A stretch of 64,000 nucleotides of DNA from Azolla caroliniana (lineage: Eukaryota > Polypodiophyta): positions 2,666,001-2,730,000 of the forward strand of contig JBHGNT010000017.1 in the NCBI GenBank assembly GCA_043228905.1, written 5' to 3'. Shown one piece after another: positions 48,946 through 61,011 of the stretch. Positions within the stretch are counted from its first letter, which is position 1; every line of letters starts with the position of its first letter. The notes under the pieces were generated by a model. That model was not told the origin of the DNA. It worked only from the letters and a program-made list of their open reading frames with translations, and did no database searches. Both the position numbers and the translations under genes were made by a program.

Positions 48946-49100
48946 TGACCATAGAAGCTATGGCTTCTTCTTTCGCGTATGTTCTTCACCATAGAAGCTA
49001 TGTCGTCTTCTTTCGCGTATGTGCTCGACCATTGAAGCTATGGCTTCTTCTTAGTGTATGCTCTCGACCACAAAAGCTATGGCTTCTCCTTCAAATCCAA
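48941..49100. repeat. 40-bp tandem repeat, four copies
   Basis: Units start near 48941, 48981, 49021 and 49061, each with CGACCATAGAAGCTATGGCT or a close variant and CTTCTTTCGCGTATG. Confidence 0.9.
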
Positions 49101-49169
49101 GAGAACCCCCTTGGCTTCTATCCACTTGACCCCATCTCAGATAACGTACTCACTCTCCTCTAGACGTCA

Positions 49170-49170
<1 letters not shown>

Positions 49171-49232
<62 letters not shown>
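49171..49232. repeat. (CT)n(AT)n microsatellite
   Basis: About 18 CT units followed by about 12 AT units. Confidence 0.9.
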
Positions 49233-51748
49233 CTGTAAATAATGCCCTTCTTCACGAAAGCAAACAAACACCACCATGACTAACTTACAAGTTACAACAA
49301 AGTATAGAACTCTTCTAGGGATCTAAATACTACTACTACTACAATCTACAGTCACACACACACACACACACACACACATCATGCCCACAGTCACAATATA
49401 ACTTAGAAATATTACACATACTTACTACATTTCATGAGGACATGTCGATTCTTTAGAATAACACCAAAAGTGTATGATGTTCTAGAAGAGGCTACGAATA
49501 ATCTCTAACATCACAACCAATCAATGAACTATCCATGCCTTATGTATATATTCATAGGGAGGTTATAAAGTTAGGCCTCTTCAATCCAATAATGAAAATT
49601 TGGCAAAGTAGGGATAATATGGCTTCAATAAATAAGGCCTAGGAAAGCCACTATACACAAGTTCATGAAGTAGCTATGTCACTTCACTTTAAGGATAAAC
49701 AAGTTTGTAAGACAATTGCATCCCTTCACTTAGAAGTTGAAATGAGCCACATATCACTTGAGGAAAATGGAACAAGAAACCCAATTTGAAGTTAGTCAAT
49801 CAAATTTGACACAACAATTGTAATTCCTTTTTGACAAAAGGAATTTTTTTCAAAAAACTATAGATTGCATGAGAATGATTTCCATCACCATGAAAAAAAG
49901 AAGATCTCGGTTCCCCCCATTCCCACAAGCCATGAGTATTCATACTTCAATCATATAACATAATCTCTCTGGTCGACTATCTTCAATAGGTCAATTGGCC
50001 ATCTTTCGTTGGGTAAGCCAAATTTGCCCGACCAAAGACGAGGAAGGCCATGTGGATCCATGAAGATCCCAATCAACCTTGCATCAAAATAAGATTAGAA
50101 GGGTTCCCATTGCCATGATTCTCCAAAGACACCTTGAGTAGAGAAGAATTTTCCTTATGCAGCTCAACGACCATTTTGTTAATTTGAAAATGCTAAACCA
50201 AAAAGAACTCTACAAAACCAAAAAGATGCATGCAAGTATTTCCAAGAAAAGTTTGATTCTGAATCATGTTTATACCTGCATATTTGCTAATTACGGCAAT
50301 GCCAATATAAACATCATTTAGAATCACGCTTTTCTTGGAAATATCTGCATGTATCTTGGACTGCCATCACAATTGCATGTCTAGCAAGGGTATTATGATG
50401 AGGCCTCGAAATGCTATAGACAAATGCAGGAAGAGGAAGTCTCCCCTGATTCAATAACTTATAATCTTATACTTGATGTTTGAATGCTTGTGGAATTTTA
50501 TGATCTCTTCAAATTGTTGAAGGTTTAGATTTGTTGGTGGTAAGGAAAGGGTTGCATAAAGAAAGATATTATACTTGGTACATTAACCAATGTGTATGAT
50601 AAGTGTGAAGCTACATGTTGTAATGTGGAGTGCATTGATTGCAGAATATGTTGAACATGCACTTGTTGATGAAATCTTCAAATGCTTTAGATAGGTGCAG
50701 AATGAGTATGCCCCTCCAAAATTGGTAACTTAAGTCAGAAATTTAAAAGCTTGTGCTGTTATAAGACCACTTGTCATTGGACTAGAGATATAGGGCATAG
50801 TTTTAAAGCATTGCTCATTGAAAATTCACATGGGGTTTGCCAATACTTTCATTGACATTTATGCATTCACATGGACTTGAAAAAACTCAAGAAGCATTTG
50901 AACAGATCCTAGTGAGGGTTGTGCTACAAACAACACTGATTGCTTAATGGGATTATGTAGCAGTTGGTATGAGATTTGATCTTGGGACTTGGGAGTGAAA
51001 AATAAATCATGAGATACACAAATTTTGTTGGTAGAATGATGTTAGTAGGAAATCCTCAAATATGCATATGTACAGAGAAACCATTGATATCATTATACAA
51101 TGCATGCTCATGTGGTTGAGATACATCTGTGAAAATTCTATTGGTTTTTTTGCCTGCGTGGTCATAGTTTCAAGACACATTTGTGAGGGCACTACTGATT
51201 TTCATATGCGTAATGAAACAACAATGTAAAAACTGTGGATTGCTAGGTTCTCATGGTTGGATGCAGAACAAAGTCATACACTAATTATTCCAATGGGTAA
51301 GATTAAAAACACCTTTAGCGTATAGGCTGCTACAATCCTCATGATTTCAAGAAAGCAAATACTTTGTGGCAGACAAATCATGCTTGTGGTAGAAAAATAG
51401 GCTTACAGGTAGAAACGTTTTTTTGCATCCAAGAAGGGGCGGAAATCAATGCTTGTGATCGTAGCGTCGTTACAAGGAGTGCGAGCGAAATAGCACAACT
51501 ATTGAGATGGTATGCGAAGAGTAAGAAAAGAAATAAAGCAATGATGCAAGTGAAACTAAGGTGAGCAAGATTAGAGGCGAACAAGAGTAAAAGAGAAGGA
51601 GAGAATGAGATGAAAGAAGAAGAGAAGAGTGAGTGAGAAAAAAGAAAAGCTTAAGAAATTTTCATTAGAAAGACCTTGTGCAAACTAGTTTCTCTCTAGG
51701 TATAGCTCATCTGTGCCAAGGTCATTTACAACATGAAGGTAGGTTTAT

Positions 51749-51787
<39 letters not shown>

Positions 51788-52770
51788 GGGGAATCGTGAT
51801 AGGCAAATGATTGATAAGTGGAGGTGGGCTAGAGGGGGGTTATAAGTGTATATGATAAGTGATAAGTGGGGGTGGGCTCTAAGAAGAGGGGGATTATAGG
51901 GGTGGGATATAAAAAGAATATAGTATTAAGTGGGAGTATTTATGGATTTATATTTAGTTTTGACAAGAAGGGAATGAATGGACTTAGACTTAGTCCAACA
52001 TATGAAGGGTTGCGGTAGTTTGGATAGTTGGGGATCAGTGACTAAATCTACATGGAGGTTTTCTAGCATGTCGTGAATTCCTAATCTAGGGATATCTTTT
52101 GTATACCTAAGTTTGAAGATGACAAGTATAAGGGTACTTTTAGGCTTTCTACTAAATACTAGTGATTTCTTAGCGCTAAATAGGACCTTTTTATAATTCT
52201 CTAATATAAAAGAATGGGGATATTAACCTCTCTTAACTAATCTATTAAAAAATAGTTTTTTCATTCGAAGGAAACCTAAGGGGTCACTTTCTCTAATTAG
52301 GTATCGTTTTAGTTCATTAATAATAAAATAACGTTTTAAGTGAAGGGGGTGATCTGATGAGAATGAGAGATATTGGTAGGCGTTTTGGGGCTTTTGGAGA
52401 TACACATTGATGTTTTTTTGTGACGCTAAATCAGATATTGTTGATTATTTAAGGTCCCAGGGATAAAGCTTGAATATTTTCCACTAGGAGAGGATATGAT
52501 ATTACAAAATGAGGCTTATAGAGCTTTACATTGTAGTGTCCGGAGTACTGGTATATGTGATCTTTAAAAGTAAATAGGTTTAATTCATTTGCATAAGTTT
52601 GTTGGTTTCTTGCCATTCTATTGCTTTTATAGGATTTATATGTAAATAATGGAACTCAACAAGTAGTGCCAACTATATTTTGTGGATGAATCTTAACTTG
52701 TTTTATCAGAGTGTCTTGTCTATTTCTTCTTTCCAATGTTAGATTTGAGGTTTAGGGTTTACGAATTGAT
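49233..52770. other. Intergenic stretch, AT-rich
   Basis: No host gene recognised on either strand. It contains a (CA)n run at about 49353-49378, the foldback at 50223-50357 and a (GA)n run at 51752-51781. The reading frames (for example 51364-51564) lack any family resemblance. Confidence 0.5.
50223..50357. ncRNA. Imperfect 51-bp foldback, candidate microRNA precursor or MITE
   Basis: The arm at about 50223-50273 (AAGATGCATGCAAG... to ...ATGTTTAT) pairs with about 50307-50357 over 51 positions with roughly seven mismatches, some of them G:U. The loop is about 33 nt. The most even stretch pairs TTTCCAAGAAAAG with CTTTTCTTGGAAA. The size and pairing fit a plant microRNA precursor, but a small inverted-repeat transposon would look the same. 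I recognise no known mature microRNA in it. Confidence 0.4.
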
Positions 52771-53787
52771 AGGATTAGCTTCATGAACATTGCACAAGCC
52801 AATATAGTTGATGCACAAATTGTGATTGGCAATCTTCTTGATGTTCACAAATTTATGCTTAATACTGGTTCTAATGACTTATTTTCTTAGAAAGTTGTAT
52901 TTGTGATTTTAATGACAACATGTGAAGAGCTCATATGGTTCAGATCTTATAGAGGAGATAGAGAAAACAATAGCCCTAAGGAGAGGGGGCATGATTTTGA
53001 GTCTTTGACAATAGCCCTAGTGTAAGGAACAAATCCAGAGATGACAGATCACAGTGGCAGAACACCTTTGGTAATTTCTTTGACATATCTGTAACGATGT
53101 ATATATAACAGATGGATCTTCTTATTGAGATAGACATTTTAAAAATTTGTTCAACACATTGTAGTAGCTAATGGCCATTTGGAATGTGTTCACATTTTGC
53201 TTGAATATGGTGCTAATCCAAACAGACGAGGCATGTCTCTCTCCCTCTCCCATAATTTGTTGACAATGTGAATCTCCATAATGTGCAGAAAACTAATTGA
53301 GTTAGCATATGTTGCAAATAATGAAAATAGTGTTCCCCTATGGGAGGCAATTAAGGCACGCCATCCAGTAGTAGCACAATTTCTATGGGAGAACAATGCA
53401 AATTTGAACTCCGAAGAAGATGGAGAACTCTTGTACAATACAATCCAAAAAGGGGATATAGAGGGATTTTTGCAATTGCTCAAATATGGAGCAAAGATCA
53501 GCTTTGTAAAGCAGCTACAGAACTTGATAAAATTGCAATATGCTATTTCAAAGCATTTGCCTCAATTCATTGGCATCCTTGGACATAAAGGCATCAAATT
53601 GGATGACTTTTCTGACTCATCCACCCAGCTGAGCCTGGAGGGTCTTCATATGCTATTTGATAAGCTATCTCCACCATTTAACATGCATTCATGCACAAAA
53701 ACAGGCGAAGAATCTATATTAAACGAAGGGCATGGAGAAGGTCAATACGAAGTTGAATTATTAGTTATACCAAATGTTGAGGTATAA
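52771..53787 (+). pseudogene. Decayed fragment of an AKT1-like potassium channel gene
   Basis: Four pieces in the right order match the C-terminal half of plant inward Shaker K+ channels of the AKT1 group. RISFMNIAQANIVDAQIVIG at 52771 matches the linker after the cyclic-nucleotide-binding domain. EMTDHSGRTPL at about 53038-53070 is the start of an ankyrin repeat. HIVVANGHLECVHILLEYG at 53155-53230 is the next repeat. NSVPLWEAIKARHPVVAQFL from about 53320 continues to LLKYGAKIS at about 53500. The end (SDSSTQLSLEGLHMLFDKL, to 53787) is open but unfamiliar. There are in-frame stops between pieces (for example near 52890), no good acceptor before the third piece and a possible GC donor at 53230. 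The pore and voltage-sensor exons are missing upstream. Most likely a relic of gene duplication or transposition; a real, heavily spliced gene is less likely. Confidence 0.6.
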
Positions 53788-54006
53788 ACATATGAGAGTG
53801 TAACATGCGTCTCGTTTATGCTCGATTATTATGAGGTAACGGTCGAATAAAAGACCACACAAAAAACAGACACAATGGTACAAAATAGATGACCCAAGAT
53901 TTAATGTGGAAAAACCCTCAATGAGGGAAACAACCACGGGACAAAATCCAAAATAATCCACTATCAACAAAGAGGATACAACACAAATACAAGCTCCTCT
54001 AGATAC
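53788..54006. other. Short segment between channel relic and Gypsy LTR
   Basis: Contains AATGTGGAAAAACCCTC and an A-rich tail-like region; possibly a transposon remnant, not identified. Confidence 0.3.
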
Positions 54007-54338
54007 TGTCACGGATGGAAAATATGCACAAGAGAGTAGAAGATAATCAAAGGGATGAAATGATTAATTGAAAGACTTCGTAACTGGTATTGTTCACCTT
54101 GAATTCCTTCAAGGTGAACTCAACTATTTATAGTACACGACATGCATACTTGTTGCATGCATGTGAATCTGCAATAGAGCATGTAGGTACGCATGCATGT
54201 GCCAAGTGTAAATACTACAAGGGAGCAACTATGCACATGATGCTAGCTAAAAACTATATATGATTGTATACTAGATATGTTGGTTAACCTATAACACTTG
54301 ATTATAACATGGTCATGTCAAGAGTTCGAATCTTGACA
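54007..54338 (-). repeat. 3' LTR of a minus-strand Gypsy chromovirus
   Basis: 332 bp with ends TGTCA...TGACA. On the minus strand it directly follows a polypurine tract (GGAGGGGGGATAA) after the chromodomain. A TATA box (CTATAAATAG, minus strand) lies near 54122-54131, next to a palindrome GTTCACCTTGAA...TTCAAGGTGAAC at about 54091-54118. The partner LTR is beyond the right edge. Confidence 0.75.
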
Positions 54339-55083
54339 TTATCCCCCCTCCTACACCGCCTTCCCAAATTAGGCGTTGTTTTGTGGGGATATCGATGAAG
54401 AAAATCTTGGACCACCTCTGGGGCATTTTGTAAATTTTCCGGTGGTTCCCATGTGGCATTGGACATGAGGTAACCCTTCCACAAGACGAGGTATTGCCAG
54501 TGTCAACGGTGCCAACGTGAGTCAACGATTTGGTCGACCTCGTATTCTTCCCCTGTCATGAATTGCATAGGTGGTGGTGGTGGGGCCTGACGTCCTGGGA
54601 GTTGTGAAGCATAATGGGGTTCAAGGAGGGAGACATGAATTTAAACTTCGTGAATTCGGAAGTGGGATGGAAGGGCGAGCCAGAAGGCGACATGATTGAT
54701 GCACTCGATGATACATAATGGTCCCAACTTCTTGTAATCAACTTCTTGTAATCAAGATGTGCCGGCGTAACAACCAAACCATGTCTCCGATGACAAAGTG
54801 GGGAGTGGCAGATTGAAGGCAATCAGCCTGCTTCTTGTATCGTTCACTAACGAGACTAAGCTCCAAGGATAAATCATGATGTAGCTCTTCTAAAACGCAG
54901 GCACGATCCTTTGCTGAAGGGTTCACGGAAGTGGTAGGGAGGGAAATGTTGAAACGAGGATGTAAACCATAGTTTGCAAAGAAGGGAGTGATGCCCGTTG
55001 ATGAATGGAGAGAATTATTGTAGGCGAATTCATTGAATGAAAGTAAGTTGACCCAATCATCTTGTTGGTAACTAACCTAGCAC
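54339..55083 (-). pseudogene. Gypsy (chromovirus) integrase C-terminus and chromodomain
   Basis: Minus-strand pol tail: EFAYNNSLHSSTGITPFF (about 55040-54990), YKKQADCLQSATPHFVIGDM (about 54840-54780), then the chromodomain end GYLMSNATWEPPENLQNAP at about 54480-54420. Frames are shifted between pieces. The upstream part is cut off near 55083 by Copia sequence; its N-terminal counterpart is at 63445-64000. Confidence 0.85.
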
Positions 55084-55086
55084 CGG

Positions 55087-56854
55087 TTGACGTGCTTCAT
55101 TTGCCTGACGGGCATGAAAGCCAATTCCGACATAGAGTTATGGCACAAGTGGATTGGCCATATAAATCTCCAAAAGCTCAAGGCAATGCAATCGAAAGGA
55201 GTCGTCATCAGGCTCCCGACATTCACAGAGAAAGAGATTGAAGGCGTGTGTGCCGCTTGCCAATTCGGCAAGCAACATTGGCACCCATTTCCGAAGGAGC
55301 GGAATGTGAGCAAAGGCGTACTCGACGTAATTCATTCCAATGTATGGGGTCCGGCTCAAACAACGACATTCAGTGGAAGCCGATACTACGTGACCTTCAT
55401 TGACGACTTCTCTAGGCACACTTGGATCTACTCGATGCGGCAAAAGAGCGAAGTGTTCGGACACTTCCAAAAATTGAAGAATGAAGTCGAGAAAGCCACG
55501 GGCCGACATGTACGATATCTTCGGTCGGATGGAGGCAAGGAGTACTTCTCTGACGAATTTTCGGCGTTTCTACGGAAAGAAGGAATACGGCGAGAGTTTT
55601 CGTGTCGACATACTTCGCAACAAAACGGAGTGGCCGAACGCAAGAATCGGCACATCCTTGAAGTGGCACGAACTATGCTTAACGAAAAGCACATGCCGAA
55701 ATCGTATTGGGCAGAAGCAGCTAACACAACCGTCTATCTCGTGAATCGGTGTACGACATTAGGTGTGCACGAACTTACTCCACACGAGAAGTTCTTCGGA
55801 AAGAAGCCGGACCTATCGCATGTTCGGATATTCGGTTCCATTGCGTATGTGCACATCCCCGATGAGAAGCGTCAAAAACTCGACCCGAAGTCGGAGAAAT
55901 GTATCCTCGTAGGATACTCACTGGAGCAAAAGGCGTACAAGTGCTACAACCCCTCAACTCGAAAATCTCACGTAAGTCGAGACATCATTTTCGACGAGTC
56001 CGATCCTGGTATGCACCAGAGACAACTTCGACTTCGATTCCACTCGACCTGGATTCCGTCGAAATAGAGATAGAAACTGAAGATCTCATCACGTGCATAT
56101 TCGAAGAAAGTTTGATCACGACCCGACTGAGCGGACCACAAGAGCCTTTGAGCGATCAAAGCACATCTCGGCCGAGTCCGAAGATGGACAAAGGGAAGGC
56201 GAAAATGCCAGAGTATGAAGACGATCACTTCGACGACAACGAATCAACTCACTCCCTCGATAGTGAGTTCAAAGGCCTTGAGATGCGGAGAAATGGAGCG
56301 GAGAAAGCTTTAGTATCTGCAAATGAGAAGCTCCACCGATCCACCCGTGAAAAGAACCCCGTAAGCCGATTCGGCTACAACGATTATATGGCATACCATT
56401 ACGCCTTTATGATGAAGGTCGCAACAGTACGGGAGCCGGAAACCTTTTCCGAAGCCGCGAAGGACCCACGATAGATTGAAGCAATGAACGAGGAGATGCG
56501 TGCACTACGCAAGAACGACAGATGGGATATCGTTCCTCACTCATCGCACAAGAAGGCGATAGGCTGCAGATGGATCTACAAGGTGAAGTATAATGCCGAT
56601 GGCTCTGTCAATCGCTACAAAGCTCGACTTGTAGCGAAAGGATACACGCAAACACATGGAGTCGACTATGAAGAGACCTTTGTCCCGGTGGCAAAGATGA
56701 CGACGGTGTGGACCGTGATCGCACTTGCAGCGGCAAAAGGGTGGCACCTCCACCAAATGGATATCAAGAACGCCTTTCTTCAAGGCGAATTAGACAAGGA
56801 GGTGTACATGGTACAACCACCCGGCTTTGAATCACGCATTCATCCAAAAGCCGT
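55087..56854 (+). pseudogene. Copia integrase and N-terminal RT
   Basis: ELWHKWIGHINLQKL and CQFGKQHWHPFP (integrase zinc region), YYVTFIDDFSRHTWIY and LRSDGGKEY (core), YWAEAANTTVYLVNRC. A one-base deletion near 56009 (GATCCTGGTATG) shifts the frame. A TAG at about 56473 lies just before the RT motif [17 protein letters not shown] then runs through [19 protein letters not shown] and [15 protein letters not shown] to [11 protein letters not shown], where the insertion begins. Confidence 0.88.
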
Positions 56855-57419
56855 TGTCGTGAAGAATTTCGGCCAGAGGCGGAAACTGGGAAACATTGTC
56901 TACATCGGCGGGGTGCAGCGTGTGTACGCACCCATGTACATTTGGTGTGAATATTGAGGGTGCCTTTATGGCGCCGAAGAGTAGTCAAGTCGGGACAGAC
57001 GATCCCATGTAAGTCGGGATTTATCCCACATTGTAACGCATCCCTCTCCTTGTTCTATAAAAGGAAGGGAACACCCTATGGGAAAGGGTTGCCCATTTTG
57101 CATTAGAGGGTATACCGTTAGGTTTAGAGTTAGTTTCTTCTTCTTCTTCTTCTCCTTCGTGTTCGCTTAGGGTTTGCTTCAGCTCATCTACTGCGCAAGA
57201 CCCCGCTCGACGCGACGAGCCCGTGAGCTCCCCGACGGCGGCTTGGTAGTTGACGACTACTGTAACCTGCCTCGGAACGGCTCGAAGCCGGGAATGTATT
57301 CTTTTTTTTTATATACATATATATGTTTGCGTCTGTCTGTGTATATTCGCGTCTTCGATGGTGTCGGGTGCTTCCCCTTTCCTGCACTTCCTGTACTTAA
57401 GGGTGTGAGTCGGGTTGGC

Positions 57420-57458
<39 letters not shown>

Positions 57459-57482
57459 TGAGTGTGCGTGAGTCGGTGTTAA

Positions 57483-57517
<35 letters not shown>

Positions 57518-57647
57518 TCGGTTGCTTCCGGTGTGCTTCTGGGATGCCCCGGAAACGGTGAAGCACGACTCCCTAAGCTCCATCACTCCCTAGTCGAAGA
57601 CCCCCGTGGTCCCGCCTTTCTCCACGCACGCGCGTAACAACGCGACA
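56855..57647 (+). repeat. 5' LTR of the gag-only element
   Basis: 793 bp, from TGTCGTGAAGAATTTC to AACAACGCGACA. A TATA box (CTATAAAAGG) lies at about 57055. It includes (GT)n at 57421-57456 and (CT)n at 57486-57514, whose lengths explain most of the size difference from the 3' copy. It is followed by TCTTTGGTGAACCCGACG, a likely primer-binding site beginning TGG; the primer tRNA was not identified. Confidence 0.9.
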
Positions 57648-57684
57648 TCTTTGGTGAACCCGACGTGAAAGGCGGCAAGGGAGG

Positions 57685-59103
57685 ATGGAGTCGGAAGACG
57701 ACGACCTTGCGGAGATGGTGGCCGAAGTGGTGTTGGAGTCGGCACGAGTGGTGATGAGGCGAGAAGCACCGCAACAAGCGGTTGAGCGAGTGGTCGAAAG
57801 AGTCGGCCGTTTCAACGGGGACAAAGTCCCATCTTACTTGGAAGCCTACAACGCAGAAATGGAGGAGCATGGCATAGACGAGGCGTTGAGGTTGGAGTTC
57901 TTCTGTCGGGTCGTGGCTGTCCGGATGCATGTGGAAATAAAGGAGCTCCGTGAGGCTCATAGTTCGTGGGGGGCCTTCGAAGAGGCGCTCCTGAAGGCAT
58001 ACGGAGGACGGCGGAAGAGCCGGGGATGACATGACTTTGACCAGTGGGTAGCATCGGCAAAGACCCACCGGGGCACGACCAAGGCGTTCCGAGAGTTCGA
58101 GCGACGGCTTGCTCGGCTCCCGAAGCGGGAACAAGGTTTGGTGGGGGCGGACAAAGTCCTTTTGTTCGTCAGGTCGATCGACCGAGCGGAACGGGAAGCC
58201 ATCGGAATTGAGCTCGAAGACGATGATGGAGCGAATGGGCTTACGGAGGACTGGTCGAAGGTCGGAAGGGTGTGCCAATGGCTAGATGATGAGCGAGCTG
58301 AGAAGGCTAAGAGGAAGGTACGCGACGGCTTGCCATCACAGCGGGAAGAGGCCGAACAACAAAGAGAGTCAGCAAGGCTCGGCGTTGGGGCTAGGATTGC
58401 GGAGGCGTACGCAGCTCTCGAGGCGAGGCTCGAGGAAGAGGAAAGACGGAGGCCGCAAGCCGAGACTGAGGAGACGGACTTGCCCTACACGGCGGTGGAA
58501 GATCGGTACGACGGTACCACGGGAGAGGGTGCGGAACAAAACGCCCTCTCGACTTGCAGAGATAGAACGGCCAAGGATGAGGCCGAGATACTGATCGCGG
58601 AACCGGAACGCTGGGACCAGCGGTTTCGGGCGTGTCAGCCCGAGATCCCGGTCATTGGAGAAGCAAGCCCAGACGGGGCTTGCGCAATCGGTAAGAAGAC
58701 GACCGCCGACCACGAAGAGTCGGTGGCTACGGACAAGGGCGTAAAACGGACGGGCGATTCCTTGTGTCCTCCCACACTTGCTCCAGAGACGATGGCAGTC
58801 GGGCCCGAGTGCCCACGTGAGTTCCAAGTGGAGGAAGGCGGTGGCGATAGACCAAGAATCACTGGCGAGACGATACGGGGAAGGAACGGACGAAAGCCCA
58901 CAGACCCGATTCCGGAGAACTCGGCATTCGGGCCCGTATGCCCATGTAAGACCGAGGAGATGGATGGCGGTACCGAGGAGTCCTGGCATGATGCCAGCGA
59001 AGTCGGATGGGGAACGGCCTGTGAGGAGGCCGAGGACGAACGCGGCATGAGGAGATCGGCATTCCGATACGGGTGGAGCGTAATTCGGTCGTGGATCGTT
59101 TGA
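57685..59103 (+). pseudogene. Gag-like protein of the non-autonomous element, one internal stop
   Basis: A single frame of 473 codons broken only by TGA at 58027-58029 (probably from CGA). The first part has the helical gag core (GRFNGDKVPSYLEAYNAEM, RLEFFCRVVAVRMH and WGAFEEALLKAYG); after the stop it continues DFDQWVASAKTHRGTTKAF, EFERRLARLPKREQ and DKVLLFVRSIDRAEREAIG. A long charged Arg/Glu-rich tail follows. No zinc knuckle is seen. The mid-frame ATG at 58138 is not evidence for a separate gene. Confidence 0.8.
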
Positions 59104-59532
59104 TCGGGGCCAGATTCGGCATGAAAGTGCCGATACGGAAGGGGGTGCGGGACGAGCCGCCCTCTTTTACATGGGGAGAAAGACCGACCGGGCGAAGGTC
59201 GAGATTTGGAAAGAGAATGAAAGCCGGTCCTATGGGATTCCTTACACTGATCCGGCTGTAGGCCCGAGTGCCGGCATGAGTCCTATAAGAGAGATCGGTG
59301 GCGACAGGAGAACGAGACTTGGCAATCCGGAGAAGGACGAACGGACCTGGACGAGAACCGGGCGGAGTGGACTCCCAGATGACCATTCCGGGAGGGAGGA
59401 AGAGAGGAGGCCTACGAAGAGGCCGAGGACACAGTACGTCGGTACCACAGGAGAGGGTGCGGAGTAAACTGCCCTCTCGGCATGCGGAAAGGGACGACCC
59501 GGGACAGGGTCAAGAAGGCGACGAACGCCCAA

Positions 59533-60400
59533 GGAGGATCCTTCACACCGGTTCTAGAGACTTCGGTAGTCGGCAACGCGGTCGACGTGAGACCAAGATA
59601 CTGACGGTGGCGGTGAGGTGACGAAGGCAAGGGCTACGGATGGGCGGTCTACGGAGGATCCTTCACACCGGTTCTAGAGACTTCGGCAGTCGGCAACACG
59701 GTCGACGTAAGACTAAGATACTGACGGTGGCGGCGAGGTGACGAAGGCAATGGGCGTAAGGAAGTCCGGTCCTACGGGATCCCCACACCGGTTCCGGAGA
59801 CTCCGGCTGTTTTGCCAACGTGGCAACGTAAGACCGAGGGAGAAGGAAGGTGGCGGTGGGAAACGGGACCCGACTACGCGGAAGACACGAGGAGAGTCTG
59901 AGAGTGACTCAAACAAAAAGCCACCCGAATTTCGGCAAGCATAGAAATGGAGTCCGGTCCTATGGGACCCTCACACCAGTTCCGGAGACTCCGACTGTTC
60001 TGCCAACGTGGCAACGTGAGACTGAGAGAGAAGGTTGGTGGCAGCAGGGAACGAGACCCGACCACACGAGGTTTCGGAAGGAGCCGGTAGGGGCAAACAC
60101 GGGGAGGTGTGTCGGGCCGGAAACGCACACCTGGGACGGGATAAGAGTCTCGCAAGTGGCCATCGCGGGCCGGATCAAAGCGTGACTACGGGACGACGTT
60201 CGGCGCAGGCGGTGCCGAACAATGGGAGCGAAAAATAACGGCACAAGAGAGGTGCCGGGAACGAGGTGACAAGTGCTTAGTGGACTGCACAGGGTCAGAG
60301 TCAGGGGATGGCAAGAGAGGCCGGAGGAGGATCCTCCACACTCGCTTCGTAGATCTCGGTAGCTCCGTCGAGCTAGCGAAGACTGACACGGCAAGCCCGG
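59533..60400 (+). repeat. Degenerate internal repeats of the gag-only element
   Basis: A 98-bp unit at 59533-59630 recurs at 59653-59750 with few changes (120-bp period; GGAGGATCCTTCACACCGG...). Looser copies start near 59771, 59958 and 60325, sharing CACACCGGTTCCGGAGACT or similar, CAACGTGGCAACGT and GTGGCGG. No coding role is apparent. Confidence 0.85.
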
Positions 60401-61011
60401 GGTGACAAGCCGGTGGGGGCGAGGGGACGACGACAAGCGGAAGACTCAGGACCTATTGCTGCAGCACGAAGACGGGAAGGGCCAAGCGGGCTACTACGGG
60501 GTGTTCCTCGGATGCAAAGGACACCGGTACGCGGGTAAGCGGCGATGCGCGATTAGGCCGGAAAGGGATCTTCCACGCTATTCCGGAGACCATGGCGGTT
60601 CGAGCCGACTGGACGATGTAAGACCATGGAGAAGGAAGGTGGTGGCGGAAGGACGAAGGCAACGCGAAACACCATCGGTACATCACGATTGGACAACGGA
60701 GGCCAAGCGGGCCACTATGGGCATGCCTCGAGCGGAGGACATCGGGCATACGGCGGGAAGGGGGGCGTTCATACGGCCGAACAAGGGCCAACGGAAGTAC
60801 GCGTACTACGGAGATCGCGACAGAGGACCCATCGACGGGTCGAACGAGCCTACAGGGAGGCGAGCGTGACGGAAGACTCGAAGCCGACGGATCAAACCGG
60901 CAACGAGCCGAGATGCGGATCACGGGAGACCGGTTTCTCACCGGCCGAAATCTCTCACCCTTCAACCAAATTTGGCAAGTACCGGTGGACGTGCAGTTAG
61001 GTGGGGGCGGA

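Noticed and set aside
57174-57461. Frames at 57174-57461 and 61331-61606 that look like a duplicated gene
   Set aside because: They are the same position in the two LTRs of the gag-only element and end in the GT microsatellite.
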